From Pseudobdellovibrionaceae bacterium (GTDB lineage: Bacteria > Bdellovibrionota > Bdellovibrionia > Bdellovibrionales > JAMPXM01): 9,888 nucleotides of DNA. Numbering within the stretch: position 1 is the first letter of the stretch; each line of letters starts with the position of its first letter. Position numbers and translations under genes: made by a program. The stretch covers positions 2,703 through 12,590 of the forward strand of contig JALHOI010000039.1 in assembly GCA_022843085.1 (NCBI GenBank), written 5' to 3'. The notes beneath the pieces are model-generated. The model saw nothing but the letters and a program-made list of their open reading frames with translations. It ran no database searches and had not been told where the DNA came from. Positions 6,402 to 9,888 of this stretch are shown here, piece after piece.

Positions 6402-7553
6402 CTAATTATCTCTCCGACGCAACCATTCGGGATTATCGGTTCGATTCTCTCTGGCGAGATGCTCGACGACCGACTTGAGGTTTCCTCCCTTTTCAGCGTG
6501 CACGCGCTGCCGAGCGTAGCTTGGACCATTAGCAATCACGTCATCTAGAAACGCGATGAACTTTTCGTATCCGAGTTCGGTCCAACTCGCACGCATTGAC
6601 TCACGAATTTCTTTCCAGACTTCCACGAAGGGAATCGCAGTTCCCTCAAGGTCTCGAATCAGCTCGCATTGGACACCATGCCGCGAAGCCCGCCATTTAT
6701 TTTCTCGAAGTATCCATTCGGGTGGTGGCGAAAACTTGCGACCAGCCGTGAGTTCAGCGTCAATGAAAATCGCCATCGTATGAATCAGAGCGACCAGTGA
6801 TTCGATTTCGCGAATGGTCGGCGGACAGTCGGCAATACGCACTTCGATTGTTCCAAAGTCATTGTTGGGGCGGATGTCCCACCACAAATCTTTAATCGAT
6901 GTAATCGAACGCGAGAAAGTCAACCGTTCAACGAGCGTCTCAAACTCGCTCCAATTATTGAGAAGACATGGATGCCCGCCGGTTGGAATTGCTTCGAAGA
7001 AAGTAATGCGACACGAGGCAAGGCCCGTATCGTCGCTGTGCCAAAAAGGCGAGCTCGCTGAGAGCGCAAGTATCACGGGAAGGTAGTGGCAGAGAGCATT
7101 GTTTATCGCAATAGCGTGATCACCGTCTTTCATTCCAAGGTGAACGTGCAGACCGAAGATCTGTAGACGGCGCGTGATCCATTGGTTTCGATCGACGAGT
7201 GAGAAGTAGCGACTGGATGGCGTTAAAAGTCGTTCTGTGTATAGCGCATAAGGGTGCGTGCCCGCCATGATAATTTCGGCGCCAGCGACAGCAGCTTGAG
7301 CCCTTACAAACTCGAGTGACTTTCGAAGCGAGGGCCCGACCTGATGTGCATTGTCGCAGATGGGAGTTTCGATTTCGAGCATACTTTGAAAAATTTCAGA
7401 CTTAACGTGGACAGCATCTTTGACGTTTTCAAGCGCCTTTAAAATCGTTGGCCCGACGGGTGAAAGATTGCCGGTCTTCGAATCAACCAATTGAAGTTCA
7501 ATCTCAACTCCAAGCCGCATCGTTTCATTCTTCGAAAATTCAATTTTAGCCAT
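6402..7553 (-). CDS. Carboxylate-amine ligase, GCS2 / YbdK family (glutamate-cysteine ligase-like)
   Basis: 383 residues. The order of motifs is that of the YbdK branch of the GCS2 superfamily: LGVEIELQLVD (14-24; usually GVEEE), SEIFQSMLEIETP (52-64), AGTHPYA (97-103), IFGLHVHLGM (132-141), LALSASSPF (162-170) and DIRPNNDFGTIEVRIADCPPT (226-246). These hold the Glu, His and Arg residues for Mg-ATP and glutamate-like substrates. Such enzymes join a carboxylate to an amine using ATP. YbdK has weak glutamate-cysteine ligase activity, and its true role is unsettled. The length is typical and the protein is cytoplasmic. The ATG at 7553 follows GAGAGG by six bases. The gene faces a gamma-glutamyl hydrolase-type gene 72 bases away. 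Gene sets combining GCS2 ligases with class I amidotransferases are known and thought to make small amide metabolites; that role here is inference. Confidence 0.9.
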   Translation of the reverse strand: MAKIEFSKNETMRLGVEIELQLVDSKTGNLSPVGPTILKALENVKDAVHVKSEIFQSMLEIETPICDNAHQVGPSLRKSLEFVRAQAAVAGAEIIMAGTHPYALYTERLLTPSSRYFSLVDRNQWITRRLQIFGLHVHLGMKDGDHAIAINNALCHYLPVILALSASSPFWHSDDTGLASCRITFFEAIPTGGHPCLLNNWSEFETLVERLTFSRSITSIKDLWWDIRPNNDFGTIEVRIADCPPTIREIESLVALIHTMAIFIDAELTAGRKFSPPPEWILRENKWRASRHGVQCELIRDLEGTAIPFVEVWKEIRESMRASWTELGYEKFIAFLDDVIANGPSYARQRVHAEKGGNLKSVVEHLARENRTDNPEWLRRRDN

Positions 7554-7770
7554 AGGGCGCCTCTCGCGGCGACCCTACCGCTAATTTACTCCCGGTGCTG
7601 CTGCGCCAGGACCCGTGTGAAAATTAATTTTACTGCGAGAGCCAGCGAAGCACGTGAGATCATTGAAGTCAGCTGGTTATTTTTGGCAACGGGTCTTTTG
7701 GGCGAATAAAAAATTCGCTGTGCTGATCTTGTTCTGAAGGTACGCTTTCGAATCTAACGGGAGATTTTTT
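7554..7770. other. Divergent intergenic region between ligase and channel genes
   Basis: 217 bases with no credible gene. It holds the ligase ribosome site, a 12-base AT palindrome AAAATTAATTTT (7620-7631), a possible leftward -10 (TAAAAT overlapping that palindrome, no good -35), and the channel promoter described separately. Confidence 0.6.
7683..7712 (+). promoter_or_regulatory. Candidate sigma-70-type promoter for the MscS-family gene
   Basis: TTGGCA at 7683-7688 matches the -35 consensus at five of six positions. TAAAAA at 7707-7712 matches the -10 at four of six, with an 18-base spacer. Transcription would start near 7719, giving a leader of about 50 bases. A GCGAAT-AAAAA-ATTCGC inverted repeat (7702-7718) covers the -10 and could be an operator. 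Confidence 0.4.
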
Positions 7771-9483
7771 TTGAAAAGTATCGCACGTGGCATCATTGTA
7801 GGGTCGCTCATCTCGCTATTTGCACTTCACGCGCAATCGCAAGAGGGCGCCTCGAAAGTGTCGGCGACTGCGCTTCCAGCTTCGTCAACGATTCCATCGT
7901 CGAGCCCAACACCAAATCCATCTTTTAGGGTGCTCGATAAACCGTGTGCTTCTGCCAGACTTGGCGGAATCGAGATCGTCTGCTTAACCGAAGGTGTCGG
8001 CGCATTTTCTGCTGAAGCACGTGCAAATGCCGTTCGAGAAGTTTTAAGGTCTCTCGCCGAAAATCGATCGACTGATGCTTCTAGAATTCAAACTGTTTTT
8101 AAAGATGACGGCTACAGCTTCGTCTTTGATGAAACAGTATTGCTCACTTTGACAACGCGTGAGATCGGCGGGTCTGATCCTGAAGCTACAAATCGAAAAG
8201 TAAAAGCTGTTGCCGATTCGATGCGGTCGGCGATCGCCGCAGATCGTATGCTAAAGAATTCGAACATTTTGCTTTGGGGTATTTCCAAAACAGTTGTTCT
8301 TTCGATCGCGCTTATCACTTTGCTCTTCTTATTCAGTCGAATCTGGTCGAAGATTTATCTTTTCATTCAACAGAGTGATGGCCGGTATTTTAAGAGTTTA
8401 AAAATTCAATCGTTTGAATTGCTAAACTCGAAGCGAATCGTCGCCTTTGCAACGTGGGTGATGCAGACCGTTCGTGTCGTGCTGACGCTGTTAGCCTTCT
8501 ACGTTTATATTCCGCTCGTTTTTAGTTTTTTCCCGTGGACCGAGCATTGGTCGCCTAAACTTTTCGGATACATCGTTGATCCGTTTGTCACTATATTTAG
8601 TATTCTTATCGATTACGTTCCGAACGTTTTTTTCATCGCCGTCATCATCATCATTACGCGCTACCTTTTGAAGGTTATTAAATTCTTCTTCATCGAAATC
8701 GAAATCGGGCACTTGAAGTTTGATGGTTTTTATCGTGAATGGGCGGATCCGACTTACAAGCTTGTGCGGTTTATTGTTGTTGCCTTCGCGTTCGTCATGG
8801 CCTTTCCCTATTTGCCGGGTTCGCATTCGCCCGCTTTTCGCGGTGTTTCGGTATTTCTTGGCATTTTACTTTCGCTGGGGTCTTCGTCCGCGATCGGAAA
8901 CATGGTGGCCGGCGTCGTCTTGACCTACATGCGTCCTTTTAAAGTCGGCGACCGAGTTAAGATTTCTGACACGATCGGGGACGTGATCGAAAAGAATCTC
9001 TTGGTGACTCGTGTTCGGTCGATCAAGAACGTCGATATTACGATTCCTAATTCGATGGTTCTTGGCAGCCACATGGTGAACTACAGTTCAGCCGCTTCGA
9101 CAGAAGGGCTGATCCTGAACACGACAGTCACGATCGGTTATGATGCGTCGTGGAAGCAGATTCACGAACTGCTGATTGAGGCGGCAGCACGGACTAAACT
9201 TATCGATACGAGTCTAAAAAGCTTCGTGTTTCAGACTGCGCTGAATGACTTTTATGTGTCGTATGAATTGAATACCTTCACGAGATTTCCAAATGAGATG
9301 GCACAAATCTATTCGGATCTGCACCAAAACATTCAAGATTGTTTCAATGAGGCGGGTGTCGAAATCATGTCGCCACACTATGCCGCTTTGCGCGACGGAA
9401 ACGAACCGGCGATGAATAGTCCCGTGAAGCAGAATCCAAAATCGTTTCGTGTCGACTCAGGTCTATCGAACGGTGGTACCTAA
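7771..9483 (+). CDS. MscS-family mechanosensitive ion channel with periplasmic N-terminal domain
   Basis: 570 residues. The TTG start at 7771 follows GGGAG by seven bases; no better upstream start exists. A signal peptide (MKSIARGIIVGSLISLFALHAQS) leads to a Ser/Pro-rich linker (about 28-52). A periplasmic domain follows (about 55-160, with ARLGGIEIVCLTEGVGAFS and SAEARANAVREVL). Membrane segments are at about 167-190, 223-254, 270-305 and 331-347. The pore-lining region is at 357-390 (LGSSSAIGNMVAGVVLTYMRPF). The MscS beta domain contains VGDRVKISDTIGDVIEKN, VTRVRSIKNVD and IPNSMV (about 392-430). The C-terminal domain ends FNEAGVEIMSPHYAALRDGN. E. coli MscS has only 286 residues, so this is one of the large members. 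It should act in the inner membrane to release solutes on osmotic downshock. The last 21 bases overlap the convergent right-edge gene. Confidence 0.92.
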   Translation: MKSIARGIIVGSLISLFALHAQSQEGASKVSATALPASSTIPSSSPTPNPSFRVLDKPCASARLGGIEIVCLTEGVGAFSAEARANAVREVLRSLAENRSTDASRIQTVFKDDGYSFVFDETVLLTLTTREIGGSDPEATNRKVKAVADSMRSAIAADRMLKNSNILLWGISKTVVLSIALITLLFLFSRIWSKIYLFIQQSDGRYFKSLKIQSFELLNSKRIVAFATWVMQTVRVVLTLLAFYVYIPLVFSFFPWTEHWSPKLFGYIVDPFVTIFSILIDYVPNVFFIAVIIIITRYLLKVIKFFFIEIEIGHLKFDGFYREWADPTYKLVRFIVVAFAFVMAFPYLPGSHSPAFRGVSVFLGILLSLGSSSAIGNMVAGVVLTYMRPFKVGDRVKISDTIGDVIEKNLLVTRVRSIKNVDITIPNSMVLGSHMVNYSSAASTEGLILNTTVTIGYDASWKQIHELLIEAAARTKLIDTSLKSFVFQTALNDFYVSYELNTFTRFPNEMAQIYSDLHQNIQDCFNEAGVEIMSPHYAALRDGNEPAMNSPVKQNPKSFRVDSGLSNGGT

Positions 9484-9886
9484 GGCCGGCGGCGCGGGTT
9501 CGGCCGGGCATCGGCCAAACTGAATGTACTCTTCGACAAGTTCGGTTTCAATCGGCCCCATCCCGGAAATGGCGTCGCGGGCTTGATCGATCGTTTTGCA
9601 TTGAAGGTCTTCTGGCAAACTTCGCAAGTGCGATGAGATCGCGATGAAGATAGAGGTCGGCGCTGGCCGCAATTTCTTGTTGCCGTTTTCGGTAAACCAC
9701 CTCGAAGTTGAGGCGCGAGACTCGGTGCCGAGGGGGCGTTTCGATTAACGCAAACACAGTTTTCGGGCCAGAGGCTTTTTGTTTAACCAGCTCTTGATAT
9801 TGTGCTTTGTAGGCAAGAAGTTCGGTTAGCGAACGATCGATGGTCCGCCGTTGTTTTTCAGTCCATCGAGCTTTGTTTGATTCCAT
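9463..9886 (-). pseudogene. Frame-disrupted gene for an unknown helical protein
   Basis: Two leftward frames fit end to end. The first starts at an ATG at 9886 (MESNKARWTEKQRRTIDRSL) and reads well to about 9630 (EIAASADLYLHRDLIA). After that it degenerates into Arg-rich sequence. The second frame picks up at about 9640 with HLRSLPEDLQCKTIDQARDA and GMGPIETELVEEYIQFGRCP, and stops at 9463-9465. The span is 424 bases, three times 141 plus one, so removing one base near CTCATCGCACTTGCG would give an intact protein of about 140 residues. The first half is charged and helical, perhaps coiled coil; no motif is recognised. The cause could be a true frameshift or a sequencing error. The ATG is two bases from the window edge, so the gene could also begin further out. 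Its 3' end overlaps the channel gene by 21 bases. Confidence 0.5.
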
Positions 9887-9888
9887 GA

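Noticed and set aside
6402..7553. Assignment as a bona fide glutathione-forming glutamate-cysteine ligase
   Set aside because: Motif order fits the YbdK branch. No glutathione synthetase gene is nearby and sequence alone cannot show cysteine use, so only the family name is given.
8491..8826. 111-residue leftward open frame inside the MscS gene
   Set aside because: It is antisense to conserved membrane segments and its Asp/Asn-rich content mirrors the hydrophobic codons opposite.

Overview
The window is about 9.9 kb of gene-dense bacterial chromosome of moderate GC content. The envelope gene set points to a Gram-negative bacterium: a TonB-dependent outer-membrane receptor, a TonB protein, a lipoprotein metallopeptidase and a large MscS-type channel. 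Codon use rich in TCG, GCG and CGA, a TTG start on the channel gene, and a GCS2-type ligase beside a C26-type hydrolase would suit a Bdellovibrionota or delta-proteobacterial lineage. That placement is an impression, not a demonstration. I see no rRNA, tRNA, CRISPR, insertion sequence or phage gene.

Layout, left to right. (1) The last 25 codons of a rightward gene end at position 79, tail to tail with a leftward renalase-like FAD oxidoreductase (76-993); the two stop codons share one CTAG. (2) Positions 997-1544 hold no intact gene. They contain what looks like a small membrane-protein gene broken in three frames (1096-1452), then a strong leftward terminator (1487-1512). (3) A leftward gene for a 96-residue, very hydrophilic, probably disordered protein (1545-1835). 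(4) A leftward three-gene operon, in transcription order: a FecA-like TonB-dependent receptor (5411-3309), a dedicated TonB protein (3312-2701, 4-base ATGA overlap) and a lipoprotein zinc metallopeptidase (about 2738-2013, overlapping). A Fur-like site and an inverted repeat lie upstream at 5443-5477. (5) Diverging from the receptor, a PuuD-like class I glutamine amidotransferase/peptidase C26 (5547-6329, +) faces, tail to tail, a YbdK-type GCS2 carboxylate-amine ligase (7553-6402, -). The gap between them carries degenerate repeats with a 15-base period. (6) A 570-residue MscS-family channel with signal peptide and periplasmic domain (7771-9483, +), with a candidate promoter in front of it. 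(7) At the right edge, a leftward helical protein of unknown function whose reading frame is broken once (9463-9886).

The receptor, TonB and metallopeptidase probably form one uptake unit: capture at the outer membrane, energy coupling from the inner membrane, and a membrane-anchored peptidase that may process the ligand or maintain the envelope. The Fur-like site suggests iron control. The ligase and hydrolase have opposite predicted chemistry (making and breaking gamma-glutamyl or similar amide bonds) and may act on one metabolite. I found no clear evidence of a wholly new system. The most distinctive points are the compact receptor/TonB/peptidase operon, the ligase/hydrolase pair with the repeat between them, and the two frame-disrupted small genes.
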